From Chromatiaceae bacterium (GTDB lineage Bacteria > Pseudomonadota > Gammaproteobacteria > Chromatiales > Chromatiaceae): a stretch of DNA of 64,000 bases. Below are positions 17,701 through 25,678 of this stretch, piece by piece. The notes under the pieces were generated by a model. It saw nothing but the letters and a program-made list of their open reading frames with translations, was not told the DNA's origin and did no database searches. The position numbers were made by a program, and so were the translations under genes. The DNA is taken from NCBI GenBank assembly GCA_024235255.1, contig JACKMT010000006.1, positions 62,001-126,000 on the forward strand, read 5' to 3'. Each line of letters starts with the position of its first letter. Position 1 is the first letter of the stretch.

Positions 17701-18284
17701 AATACCGGCGGCGGGGTCAACGCGTCATGGTGGCGGGGCTCGCCGTTTCGGTCAGCCATCGGCAGACTCAGCGTGGACGCATGGCCAGCATGTTGCTGGA
17801 CGATCGCAGCGGCCGCATCGAGGTGACGCTGTTTGCGGAAGCCTGTGAAACCTATCGTGACCTGCTCAGCGGCGACCGTGTGCTGGTCGTGGTCGGGAAT
17901 CTGAGCCACGACGAGTACCGTGGCGGACTGAGTATCCGCGTCGATCAGGTGGTGGAGTTCGAACAGGTCAGGGCGGCTGCAGTCAGCAGCATCAATCTGA
18001 ATCTCGATGAATCGCGCTTGCACGATCACAAGCTGGCATTGGGCGAGTTTATCCGGGAGCTGGAACAGATACTGTTGACCTATCGCGGCGGCGATTGCCC
18101 GTTGCGTCTCACCTATCAGAAACAAGGCGTCAGTGCGGTGCTTGCTTTCGGCGACGATTGGCGGGTGCAACCAACGGATGAACTGATAAAGCGCCTGGAA
18201 CGATCTACTTTAACCGGTCAGGTCGAGGTAAAATACAGCAATAGGGGCAGCCAGCCGACGCCATCGATGCTGGCTGTTTCTTAA
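14724..18284 (+). CDS. dnaE: DNA polymerase III alpha subunit
   Basis: DnaE is the replicative polymerase catalytic subunit. Domains in order: a PHP domain (residues 5-270, starting FVHLCVHSEYSLLDGLV), a C-family polymerase palm and fingers (about 290-830) with GPGRGSGAGSLVAYAL and the catalytic aspartates in MPDFDIDFC, then helix-hairpin-helix motifs (GIGAIKGVGE type, here LGAIKGVGESAIE), an OB fold (about 1000-1085) and a C-terminal tau-binding region. At 1186 residues it is slightly longer than E. coli (1160). It lies 97 bases after rnhB and 65 before accA. Confidence 0.99.
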   Translation: MADPAFVHLCVHSEYSLLDGLVRIKPLVKAVAASGMPAVAVTDQGNLFALVKFYKAARAAGVKPLMGVDALVRDGHDSSNPFRIVLLVQNDLGYRNLIRLVSRSYREGQHLGRPLMERDWLDRQSCSGLIALSGGRWGDVGRALLSENRDTAKSLLAEWIEIFGDRYYLELQRTGREREEDCLHASVALAQEFNLPVVATNDVRFLDPDDFEAHEIRVCIHDGRTLEDPRRLRIYSPQQYLRTPQQMAQLFSDIPEALENSVEIAKRCNLELSLGETYLPDFTLPAGMTVEEYFSQQSYAGLERRLQRMLEKPPAERAALHDSYRERLQLELDVINQMGFPGYFLIVADFIRWARENDVPVGPGRGSGAGSLVAYALKITDLDPIEHDLLFERFLNPERVSMPDFDIDFCMDKRDRVIEYVANRYGRDSVSQIITYGSMAAKAVVRDVGRVLGHPYGFTDRIAKMVPFEIGMTLDRALTESEDLGQAYRTDEEVTQLIDMARKLEGLARNAGKHAGGVVIAPTVLTDFTPLYCEPGGANLVTQFDKDDVEQVGLVKFDFLGLRTLTIVDWALKTVNRQRLAQGRDPIDITAIPMDDEASFNMLKRCETTAVFQLESRGMKELIKKLQPDCFEDITALVALFRPGPLQSGMVDDFIARKHGQQAVAYPHPDLEPILKPTYGVILYQEQVMQIAQVLAGYSLGGADLLRRAMGKKKPAEMAKQRAIFVEGAVSRGVDTDTATYIFDLMEKFAGYGFNKSHSAAYALVSYQTIWLKAHYPAAFMAAVLSADMDTTDKVVTLIEECRSMKLTVNPPHVNHSAFMFTVSGDDAIVYGLGAIKGVGESAIESIIAARDNGNPYRDLFDFCRRIDLRKVNKRVFESLIKAGALDQLGANRAALMAQLPAALKMAEQHHAMLAAGQDDLFGIASSESQVVADQVVSADAVEWDDELRLQGEKETLGLYLTGHPIDRYRPEFAGLGITPIAALALEKGNGNEYRRRGQRVMVAGLAVSVSHRQTQRGRMASMLLDDRSGRIEVTLFAEACETYRDLLSGDRVLVVVGNLSHDEYRGGLSIRVDQVVEFEQVRAAAVSSINLNLDESRLHDHKLALGEFIRELEQILLTYRGGDCPLRLTYQKQGVSAVLAFGDDWRVQPTDELIKRLERSTLTGQVEVKYSNRGSQPTPSMLAVS

Positions 18285-18349
18285 GGCACAAGGATGACGC
18301 GCTGGCTTTCTTGCTGTAACAGCATTCACGATTTCGGTATATTTCCACC

Positions 18350-19306
18350 ATGAACCTGAATTTCCTTGAATTTGAACAACCGATTGCCGAGCTTGAGGCA
18401 AAAATCGAAGAGTTGCGTCTGGTCGGCGATGACAACGAGATCAATATCCAGGATGAGATAAGCCGGCTCGAAGCGAAGAGCCGGACACTCACCGAGTCGA
18501 TCTTCTCCAATCTGAAGCCCTGGCAGGTGGCACAGATCGCACGCCATCCGCAGCGCCCTTATATGCTGGACTATGTAGCCCGGATATTCGACGAGTTCCA
18601 GCAGCTGCACGGCGATCGTGCGTTCAAGGATGACCATGCGATCGTTGGTGGCGTAGCGCGTCTGGAGGGCCGCTCGGTCATGGTGATCGGTCATCAGAAG
18701 GGGCGCGACACCGCGGATAAGATCTATCGTAATTTCGGCATGCCGCGTCCGGAAGGGTATCGCAAGGCGCTGCGGCTGATGCGTCTGGCGGAGCGCTTTA
18801 AGCTGCCGATATTGACCTTTATAGACACACCCGGCGCATACCCCGGCGTGGATGCGGAAGAGCGGGGTCAGAGCGAGGCGATCGCCAGAAACCTGTTGGA
18901 GATGGCCGGATTGAAGACGCCGATCGTCTGCACGATCATGGGTGAGGGTGGATCGGGCGGGGCGCTTGCGATCGGCGTCGGCGATCGTGTGATGATGCTG
19001 CAATTCAGCACTTACTCGGTTATCTCCCCGGAAGGTTGTGCGTCGATTCTCTGGAAGAGCGCAGACAAGGCTCCGTTGGCTGCGGATGCCATGGGTATCA
19101 CCTCCGATCGCCTCAAGGAGCTGGGGCTGATCGACACGATCGTGGCCGAACCTGTCGGTGGCGCACACCGCGATATGGATGCAATAGCAAGAAGTCTCAA
19201 GCAGGAGCTGATCAAGGCGCTCGACCGGCTGGAAGGGCTGCCGACCGACAAAATGCTGGAAAGCCGCTATCAACGGCTGATGTCCTACGGACAGTTTGGC
19301 ATTTGA
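18350..19306 (+). CDS. accA: Acetyl-CoA carboxylase carboxyltransferase subunit alpha
   Basis: AccA with AccD transfers the carboxyl group from biotin to acetyl-CoA, giving malonyl-CoA. The 318 residues begin with the helical region NFLEFEQPIAELEAKIEEL and include PRPEGYRKALRLM near 135, FIDTPGAYPGVDAEERGQ near 155 and GEGGSGGALAIGVGD near 200, the crotonase-fold oxyanion loops. The length equals the E. coli protein (319). It keeps its conserved place between dnaE and tilS. Confidence 0.99.
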   Translation: MNLNFLEFEQPIAELEAKIEELRLVGDDNEINIQDEISRLEAKSRTLTESIFSNLKPWQVAQIARHPQRPYMLDYVARIFDEFQQLHGDRAFKDDHAIVGGVARLEGRSVMVIGHQKGRDTADKIYRNFGMPRPEGYRKALRLMRLAERFKLPILTFIDTPGAYPGVDAEERGQSEAIARNLLEMAGLKTPIVCTIMGEGGSGGALAIGVGDRVMMLQFSTYSVISPEGCASILWKSADKAPLAADAMGITSDRLKELGLIDTIVAEPVGGAHRDMDAIARSLKQELIKALDRLEGLPTDKMLESRYQRLMSYGQFGI

Positions 19307-19368
19307 CGGCTCGCCCGAACTGATGCAGGCAGTGTCTGCTGCATCCGGCCATCCGTTGCAAACCGGCA

Positions 19369-20712
19369 ATGACTTTGACACCAAAACGGCTGCTGGCGAC
19401 GCTTGAAAAGCTGCCGCAAACCGATCGCTATGTTGTTGCCTACAGCGGTGGTAGGGACTCGCATGTGTTGCTGCATCTGCTTGCCGGCTTGTTCGGGAAA
19501 TCTTCCGGACCACGCCTGAGCGCGGTGCATGTCAATCATGGTTTGCAGCCAAACGCCGGCAGTTGGGCAGCGCACTGTGCCGAGCTGTGCCGGCAGCTGG
19601 ATGTTCCCTGTCAAACGCTCGAACTGAACCTGTCGCCGGCCAAAGGGGAGAGCATTGAGGCGCAGGCGCGAATGGCTCGCTACCGGGCGCTGGAAAAGCT
19701 GATACAGAAGGGCGATCTGCTGCTGACCGCCCATCATCAGGATGATCAGGCGGAAACGGTATTGCTGCAGCTGCTGCGCGGCGCAGGGCCGGCCGGACTC
19801 TCCGCGATGCCGGAGTTAACCAGGTTTGGATGCGGTTATATGGCGCGTCCTTTGCTTGCTGTCAGCGCCGCAGAAATCGATGACTACGCGAAAGCGGAGC
19901 AACTCTGCTGGATCGAGGATCCCAGCAACCGATCGCTGCAGTTCGATCGCAACTTTCTCAGAAGTCAGGTAATACCTGTGCTGCGCGGGCGCTGGCCGGC
20001 GCTGGGGAGAACCCTTTCGCGCAGTGCACGACATTGCGCCGAGACCCAGGCGCTGGTCGAAGCTGCCGTTGCGGATGATCTCGAAGCGTTTTGGGAGCGC
20101 GATAACCATTCGCTTGCAGTTACCGGTATTGCTGTTTTGCCGCCGCCGCGGGCGCGTGCGTTGCTGCGGGTGTGGATCAGCGCTGAGGGTTTCCCCGTGC
20201 CGGGGAGCGCACGACTGGAACGCGTGCTGAATGAGATGGTGACTGCCGGCAGGGATCGGAATCCGCTGGTGCACTGGCCCGGTGCCGAGGTGAGGCGGTT
20301 CCGCGACAGAATCTATATCATGCGACCACTGCCGCGCCTGACGCATATCGCTCCGTTGGAGTGGGACGGATCCACCTCGGTGCGATTACCCGGCAGCCTT
20401 GGCCGGCTTGAAGCGTACACCGGGTCTGGTGGGCTGAGTCTGTCGGATTGGCGGACAGCGCGAATCCGGATCAAATTCAGCGCACGTCAACAGGATGGCG
20501 TCAGAATCGCCGGTCAGCTTCACTCGACAACGTTCAAGAATCTGTTTCAGCAGCATGCCGTTCCGGTCTGGATGCGTCCGCGTATCCCACTGGTCTATTT
20601 GGACGATGAGCTGGCAGCGGTAGGCGATCTCTGTATCTGCAACCCCTTCGCCGTCGCGCAATCCGAGCGGGGCGTCCATCTTCGCTGGATACGGGTGTTG
20701 GATACGGATTAA
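19369..20712 (+). CDS. tilS: tRNA(Ile)-lysidine synthase
   Basis: TilS attaches lysine to C34 of the CAU-anticodon tRNA-Ile, changing it to read AUA. The PP-loop ATP motif SGGRDSHVLLH is at about residues 25-35, followed by HVNHGLQPNAGSWAAHC near 55 and the adenylation region AHHQDDQAETVLLQLLRG near 122. The 447 residues are near the E. coli length (432) and include the C-terminal tRNA-binding domain. It converges with the gene on the opposite strand, the two stop codons overlapping by three bases at 20709-20712. Confidence 0.97.
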   Translation: MTLTPKRLLATLEKLPQTDRYVVAYSGGRDSHVLLHLLAGLFGKSSGPRLSAVHVNHGLQPNAGSWAAHCAELCRQLDVPCQTLELNLSPAKGESIEAQARMARYRALEKLIQKGDLLLTAHHQDDQAETVLLQLLRGAGPAGLSAMPELTRFGCGYMARPLLAVSAAEIDDYAKAEQLCWIEDPSNRSLQFDRNFLRSQVIPVLRGRWPALGRTLSRSARHCAETQALVEAAVADDLEAFWERDNHSLAVTGIAVLPPPRARALLRVWISAEGFPVPGSARLERVLNEMVTAGRDRNPLVHWPGAEVRRFRDRIYIMRPLPRLTHIAPLEWDGSTSVRLPGSLGRLEAYTGSGGLSLSDWRTARIRIKFSARQQDGVRIAGQLHSTTFKNLFQQHAVPVWMRPRIPLVYLDDELAAVGDLCICNPFAVAQSERGVHLRWIRVLDTD

Positions 20713-21770
20713 ACTCTGGTGGGGGTCGAATGGGAAATCCCGCCTTTCAACACATAGGCGTCGAAGCCAAGTTGGCCGAGCAGGAACGCGCCGGCCGAGC
20801 TGCGTTGTCCGGTGTCGCAATAGAGCACGAATTTCTGCAGCCGGTTCATTGAACCGGCCTGTTTGCGCAGCTGATGCAACGGGATGTTGATTGCTCCCGG
20901 CAGTGCAGAGTTCCTGAATTCGCTCTCCAACCGGGTATCGACCCGGATGGCTCCCTCACTGATCAGATCGGAAGCGGTTTGGGCATCCACCCAGTTGAGC
21001 AGCGGCTCTTCCAGCAGCTCGACGAAATCGGCTTTCGACAGGCGCATCAGAGTGCCGTCGGTCAACATGGTGACGCTGGCATTCCGGGGCGAATCGGAGA
21101 TCAGCGCCTCTTCGCCGAAACCGTCGCAGCGCTGCAGTTCGGCCAGCTTATTCTCGCCGTTTCCTACCGGTCGAAATACCTTGCAACGGCCCTCTTTTAT
21201 CATGTAGTAGTAGTCGCCCGGTGCGCCGTACTCGATGATCTTGTCACCGGCTTTCACCTTGATCTCGACCAAACGCGAGAACAGGGACTGGATGTTGGCG
21301 GCGGGCAGTTTTAGCAAGACTTTGGTCTGCAGCATGGACATCATCCATTCGCTCTCTTCTGCACTGGGTGCTTTGGCTGGACGCACTCTTTCATTGGGTG
21401 GAAAGTCCGGCGCAAACTGCCCCCAGGCCAGCAGTTTCTCCATCAGCTGGGTGTCGACTCTCACCAGAGTGGCTCGTTCGGAAATGACTTCGGCTTTGAA
21501 TTGGCGGGGCTTGAAGTTGCCCAGCGCGTAGAGTGCCTCTTCGCTGCCCGAGCTGATGTCCGCATGCTGATGATTGGCAGATGTCTCCCGAACGGTTCCG
21601 GCCAGCAAAAACACCGAGTCCGTATCTTCATCTCCGATATTAAAAATGACATCACCCGCATGCATGCGCTCGACGGTGGACTGTCCGGCCAGATAGAGCA
21701 GGCTGTCGTCATAGAGTGCATTTAGCGGAATCAGCGTCCGGAATTTATTGAGGTCCAGGTTCATGTCCAT
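20709..21770 (-). CDS. Protein with two cyclic-nucleotide-binding domains and a rhodanese domain
   Basis: This 353-residue protein combines three modules. A first cNMP-binding-like beta roll covers about residues 15-115. A second, better conserved one covers 140-250 and has a phosphate-cassette-like region FGEEALISDSPRNASV. A C-terminal rhodanese domain (about 255-350) carries the active-site loop YCDTGQRSS with the catalytic cysteine. No signal peptide or membrane segment is seen, so it should be cytoplasmic. Such fusions are annotated as cyclic nucleotide-binding proteins; a role linking a small-molecule signal to sulfur transfer is only inference. It is transcribed divergently from prfB across a 234-base gap. 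Confidence 0.85.
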   Translation of the reverse strand: MDMNLDLNKFRTLIPLNALYDDSLLYLAGQSTVERMHAGDVIFNIGDEDTDSVFLLAGTVRETSANHQHADISSGSEEALYALGNFKPRQFKAEVISERATLVRVDTQLMEKLLAWGQFAPDFPPNERVRPAKAPSAEESEWMMSMLQTKVLLKLPAANIQSLFSRLVEIKVKAGDKIIEYGAPGDYYYMIKEGRCKVFRPVGNGENKLAELQRCDGFGEEALISDSPRNASVTMLTDGTLMRLSKADFVELLEEPLLNWVDAQTASDLISEGAIRVDTRLESEFRNSALPGAINIPLHQLRKQAGSMNRLQKFVLYCDTGQRSSAGAFLLGQLGFDAYVLKGGISHSTPTRV

Positions 21771-22004
21771 TATCAGTTTTAGGTTGGTTGATCGGCTGTG
21801 TCGCTAGGATATAACGGATGATGCGATAATAACTTGATTTCAGGTTAAAAACAGTGCTGTTGCCCGGCAGCTGCCTCAGCTAAAAATAGCAGATCAGGGA
21901 GAGAAGGGGATATGGCTCACGGAACTTACTCGAATCCCGATCCGGTTTCCGCCGGTGTGCGTTGTGAGGTAGAATCCGGCTCTTCGTTCGGCACGAGGTG
22001 CACT

Positions 22005-23103
22005 ATGCAGGATCTCAATCCTATATTAAATAAAATCAGTGAATTACGAGGGCGCTCAAACTCCCTGAGGGGGTATCTTTGACTATCCGCTCAAGCAGGA
22101 GCGGCTGACGGAAGTACTGCGCGAGCTGGAAAACCCGGATATCTGGAACGATCCGGCGTATGCGCAGCAGCTGGGCAAAGAGCGGGCTGCATTGGAAACG
22201 GTCGTGTTGACGCTGGATGAGATGGAGAGTGCGCTGGCGGATGCCGGCGATCTGATGGAGATGGCCATTGCGGAGGAGGACGACGAAGCCGTCAGCGCGG
22301 TAGTGGCCGATCTGGAGATCGCCGAGAAGCGGATTGCCGATCTGGAGTTTCGTCGCATGTTCTCCGGGGAGATGGACGCTAACAACGCCTTTCTCGACAT
22401 TCAAGCCGGTTCCGGCGGCACCGAAGCGCAGGACTGGGCCGAAATGCTGCTGCGCATGTATCTCCGCTGGGGAGAGCAGCGCGGTTTCAAGACGACCCTG
22501 ATGGAGGTCTCCCCGGGCGATGTCGCCGGCATCAAATCCGCGACCATCAAATTCGAAGGCGAGTATGCGTTCGGCTGGCTGCGGACAGAGATCGGCGTAC
22601 ATCGGCTGGTGCGCAAATCGCCGTTCGACTCCGGCAACCGGCGGCACACGTCGTTTGCCGCTGTTTTCGTGGCGCCTGAAGTGGATGACTCGATTGAGAT
22701 CGATATCGATCCATCGGATCTCAGAATAGACGTTTACCGCGCCAGCGGCGCCGGCGGACAGCACGTCAACCGGACCGAGTCGGCAGTCCGCATCACTCAT
22801 AATCCGACGGGAGTAGTGGTGCAGTGTCAGAACGACCGCTCGCAGCACAAGAACAAAGACCACGCGATGAAGCAGCTCAAAGCAAAGTTGTATGAGCTGG
22901 AGATACAGAAGCGCAACGCCGACCAGCAGGCGTTGGAGGAGACCAAGTCCGATATCGGATGGGGCAGTCAGATCCGCTCCTATGTGCTGGACCAGTCCAG
23001 AATCAAGGATCTTCGCACCGGCGTTGAGACCGGCAATACGCAGGCGGTGCTCGATGGGGGGCTGGATATGTTCATCGAGGCCAGTTTGAAGAGCGGAATG
23101 TGA
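22005..23103 (+). CDS. prfB: Peptide chain release factor 2 (programmed +1 frameshift)
   Basis: RF2 releases peptides at UGA and UAA. The gene is read in two frames: 22005-22079 in frame zero (25 codons, ATG CAG GAT CTC...), then a +1 shift past the in-frame UGA at 22080-22082, continuing from 22081 to 23103. The full product is 365 residues, equal to E. coli RF2. The peptidyl-hydrolysis motif GGQ is in SGAGGQHVNRTESAVRI, and the stop-recognition tripeptide region reads KSPFDSG (SPF). The shift site is complete, so RF2 regulates itself at UGA. lysS follows, as in E. coli. Confidence 0.99.
22068..22083 (+). promoter_or_regulatory. RF2 programmed +1 frameshift site
   Basis: The mRNA reads AGGGGG (22068-22073, an internal Shine-Dalgarno), then UAU, then CUU-UGA-C (22077-22083). 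This is the classic RF2 recoding signal: when RF2 is scarce the ribosome pauses at UGA, slips from CUU to UUU and enters the +1 frame. Spacing of three bases between the SD-like element and the slippery CUU is the standard one. Confidence 0.97.
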
Positions 23104-23216
23104 TATTGTCGGGAATCCGAAATTTAGGTTTGATCGTCAACAGCGGTATAAAACCTCGCTGACGACCAACGGGGAGAACGACACACCTCCTCATCGGCAA
23201 CCCCATGGTTTTGTTC

Positions 23217-23232
23217 CCGCCGCAAACGGCGG
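23217..23232 (+). other. GC-rich hairpin in the prfB-lysS gap
   Basis: CCGCCG (23217-23222) pairs with CGGCGG (23227-23232) around a CAAA loop, 44 bases before lysS. There is no clear T run after it, so it may be a weak terminator or part of a structured lysS leader rather than a full stop. Confidence 0.35.
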
Positions 23233-23275
23233 CGTATTTCTGAATAAACCCTATTGCTTACTCCAGGTATTGTAG

Positions 23276-24763
23276 ATGACAGAAGATGAAAACAGACTCA
23301 TCTCGCAGCGGCGCGAAAAACTGAGCCAGATCAGAGAGCGCGGGATCGCCTTTCCCAACGACTTCAAGCGCAATGTCGTGGCGGGCGAACTGCATGCCGA
23401 GTATGGCGAACGTGATGCTGATGAGTTGGAGAAGCTGGCTATCCGGGTAAAGGTGGCCGGCCGGATGATGAGCCGACGCATCATGGGCAAAGCCAGTTTT
23501 ATCCATCTCCAGGATATGTCGGGCCGGATTCAGGTATTCGTCCAGCGCGACGCGCTGCCGGAGGGTTACTACAACCAGCAGTTCAAAAAAGAGCTGGATG
23601 TGGGGGATATCGTCGGCGTGGAGGGGCAGCTGTTCAAAACCAAAACCGGTGAGCTGTCAATACGCTGCGACGAGTTCAGGCTGCTGACAAAATCGCTGCG
23701 CCCGCTGCCCGAGAAGTTTCACGGCCTGACCGACCAGGAGCAGCGCTACCGTCAGCGCTACCTGGATCTGATTATGAACCAGACCTCGCAGGAGACCTTC
23801 CGGATCCGCACCCGGATCATTCAGTCGATGCGTAACTATCTAAACAATAAGGCGTTTCTGGAAGTCGAAACACCGATGATGCAGGCGATTCCGGGGGGCG
23901 CGACGGCACGGCCGTTCATGACGCATCACAATGCGCTGGATATGCAGCTGTTTCTGCGCATTGCGCCGGAGCTCTATCTGAAGCGGTTGGTGGTCGGCGG
24001 TTTTGAACGGGTGTACGAAATCAACCGCAACTTCCGCAACGAGGGGCTCTCCGCGCGGCACAATCCAGAGTTTACTATGGTGGAGTTCTACCAGGCGTAT
24101 GCGGATTACCATGATTTGATGGATCTGACCGAGGATATGCTGCGCGTGATGGCCAGAGAGGTACTGGGCAAAACGCAGATCGAGTACCAGAATGAAATCT
24201 ATGATTTCGGCAACCCGTTCCAGCGCATGACGGTTAAGGAGTCGATTCTGCGTTTTAATCCGGATATCGGTGCGGCTGAACTGGAGGATCCGGCAGCGGC
24301 GAGAGTGCATGCCGAACGTCTGGGGATCGATATGAAAATGGGTTACGGGCTGGGCAAGATCCAGATCGAGATATTCGAAAAAACCGTGGAGCACCGCCTG
24401 TTGGAACCCACTTTTATCACCGCCTACCCGACCGAGGTGTCGCCGCTGGCAAGACGCAACGATCAGGATCCGTTCGTTACCGACCGCTTCGAGTTGTTTG
24501 TCGGCGGACGCGAGATAGCCAATGGATTTTCCGAGCTGAACGATGCCGAGGACCAGGCCGACCGGTTCCGCCGACAGGTCGAGGAGAAAGAGGCGGGAGA
24601 TGAGGAGGCGATGCATTTCGATGCCGACTACATTCGTGCGCTGGAGCACGGTATGCCCCCCACCGCGGGTGAAGGGATCGGCGTGGACCGCCTGGTGATG
24701 CTGTTTACCGATTCGCCCTCGATACGCGATGTGCTGCTGTTTCCGCACATGCGGCCGGAATAG
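23276..24763 (+). CDS. lysS: Lysyl-tRNA synthetase (class II)
   Basis: LysRS charges tRNA-Lys. The N-terminal OB-fold anticodon-binding domain spans about 50-150 (for example VAGRMMSRRIMGKASFIHLQD), followed by the class II catalytic core. Motif 2 is in FRNEGLSARHNPEFTMVEFYQAYA near 262-285 (quoted key part FRNEGLSARHNPEFT), and motif 3 is GEGIGVDRLVMLFTDSPSIRDV near 465-486 (key part GIGVDRLVML). The 495 residues are normal (E. coli 505). It starts 172 bases after prfB and ends before a strong inverted repeat. Confidence 0.99.
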   Translation: MTEDENRLISQRREKLSQIRERGIAFPNDFKRNVVAGELHAEYGERDADELEKLAIRVKVAGRMMSRRIMGKASFIHLQDMSGRIQVFVQRDALPEGYYNQQFKKELDVGDIVGVEGQLFKTKTGELSIRCDEFRLLTKSLRPLPEKFHGLTDQEQRYRQRYLDLIMNQTSQETFRIRTRIIQSMRNYLNNKAFLEVETPMMQAIPGGATARPFMTHHNALDMQLFLRIAPELYLKRLVVGGFERVYEINRNFRNEGLSARHNPEFTMVEFYQAYADYHDLMDLTEDMLRVMAREVLGKTQIEYQNEIYDFGNPFQRMTVKESILRFNPDIGAAELEDPAAARVHAERLGIDMKMGYGLGKIQIEIFEKTVEHRLLEPTFITAYPTEVSPLARRNDQDPFVTDRFELFVGGREIANGFSELNDAEDQADRFRRQVEEKEAGDEEAMHFDADYIRALEHGMPPTAGEGIGVDRLVMLFTDSPSIRDVLLFPHMRPE

Positions 24764-24770
24764 AGGGCTA

Positions 24771-24838
24771 AGGGCCGAGGGCCAAGGCTGCATTGCGCTC
24801 CTTGGCCAGGGTTAGTCGGTTCCTTGTCCCTCGGCCCT
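24771..24838. terminator. Long inverted repeat between convergent lysS and the HDOD gene
   Basis: Bases 24771-24787 are the reverse complement of 24822-24838 with one mismatch (17-bp arms, AGGGCCGAGGG outer part), and a nested CCAAGG/CCTTGG stem lies inside. It sits between two convergent stops, 8 bases past lysS and 18 before the HDOD stop, so it probably ends transcription from both sides. There is a TTTT at 24846-24849 a few bases after the right arm. Confidence 0.65.
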
Positions 24839-24855
24839 GCGGTGCTTTTGCCCTT

Positions 24856-25674
24856 TCACAGGAGTATCTGTCTCACCTCATCCACATCGTCGGCGACGCC
24901 CTCGATCTCAATAACCTCGGCTTCCGGCTCCAGGCCCAGTTTGCGGAACGCCGGGGCCAGCATCCACTCGGGCCCTGCGTCCTCCACAACCTGCAGCCTG
25001 GCTACCTGCACGACGTCGACATAGTCCGCTGCCGGTCCGCCGTCATAGTTAAGGTTGCGATAGTTTTCCGCCACTTTGACCAACGCTTCGGAAAATCCCC
25101 AAGTCTGCAGAATCAGCTTGCCGATGTCCGGGCTCAGATGCTCGACGTAACTGTCGAGAGTTTTCGGATCTGACATTAACTCAGGAAAGGAGTCCGCCAT
25201 GGTCAGAATCGGCAGGCTGCCGATGTTGTGGATCAGGCCCGCAAGCATTGCCTGTTCACGGTTCAAACCCACCGTCTGCGCCAATGCCCGGCTGATTGCA
25301 GCCACCTGGACGCTCTCTTCCCAGATTGCCCGCAGCCGCGTATCCAGGGTGTCCGAAGTTGCCTGGAATATCTGCTTCATGGCCAGGCTTACCACCAGGC
25401 TGCGTACCAGCTTCTGTCCCAGGCGGGTGACCGCCATCTGGATGTTCTCGATCTGAACGCGGCCGCGGTAAAGTGGGCTGTTGGCCACCTGCAGCAGGCG
25501 TGCCGAGAGTGCCGCGTCTGTGGTCACCATATCGGCAATCTGCTGCGCCGTGGAGCTATCGGTTTCCACCGCGTCGCGGATTTTAAGCGCCACTTCGGGC
25601 AGTGTTGGCAGCGTGATCTTATTCTGTTCGATCGCGCTTCTCAGCTGGCTGGAGAACTCTTGCTCGCTAATCAC
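24856..25674 (-). CDS. HDOD domain signalling protein
   Basis: HDOD domains are catalytically uncertain relatives of HD phosphohydrolases, found in bacterial signalling proteins. The hallmark LPTLPEVALKIRDAV appears near residue 21, followed by SARLLQVANSPLYRG near 60 (the typical ANSA/P-F/Y region) and the helix TVGLNREQAMLAGLIHNIGSLPIL near 142 (HNIG replaces a strict HD, usual for HDOD). The long frame upstream is antisense to no real start; GTG 25674 with AAGGA a few bases upstream is the best start, giving 272 residues. It lies only four bases after the ygfZ stop, so the two form one operon. Confidence 0.88.
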   Translation of the reverse strand: MISEQEFSSQLRSAIEQNKITLPTLPEVALKIRDAVETDSSTAQQIADMVTTDAALSARLLQVANSPLYRGRVQIENIQMAVTRLGQKLVRSLVVSLAMKQIFQATSDTLDTRLRAIWEESVQVAAISRALAQTVGLNREQAMLAGLIHNIGSLPILTMADSFPELMSDPKTLDSYVEHLSPDIGKLILQTWGFSEALVKVAENYRNLNYDGGPAADYVDVVQVARLQVVEDAGPEWMLAPAFRKLGLEPEAEVIEIEGVADDVDEVRQILL

Positions 25675-25678
25675 TGTA

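Noticed and set aside
18326..19513. 395-codon open frame on the minus strand
   Set aside because: Antisense to accA and the start of tilS; no motif, no ribosome site.
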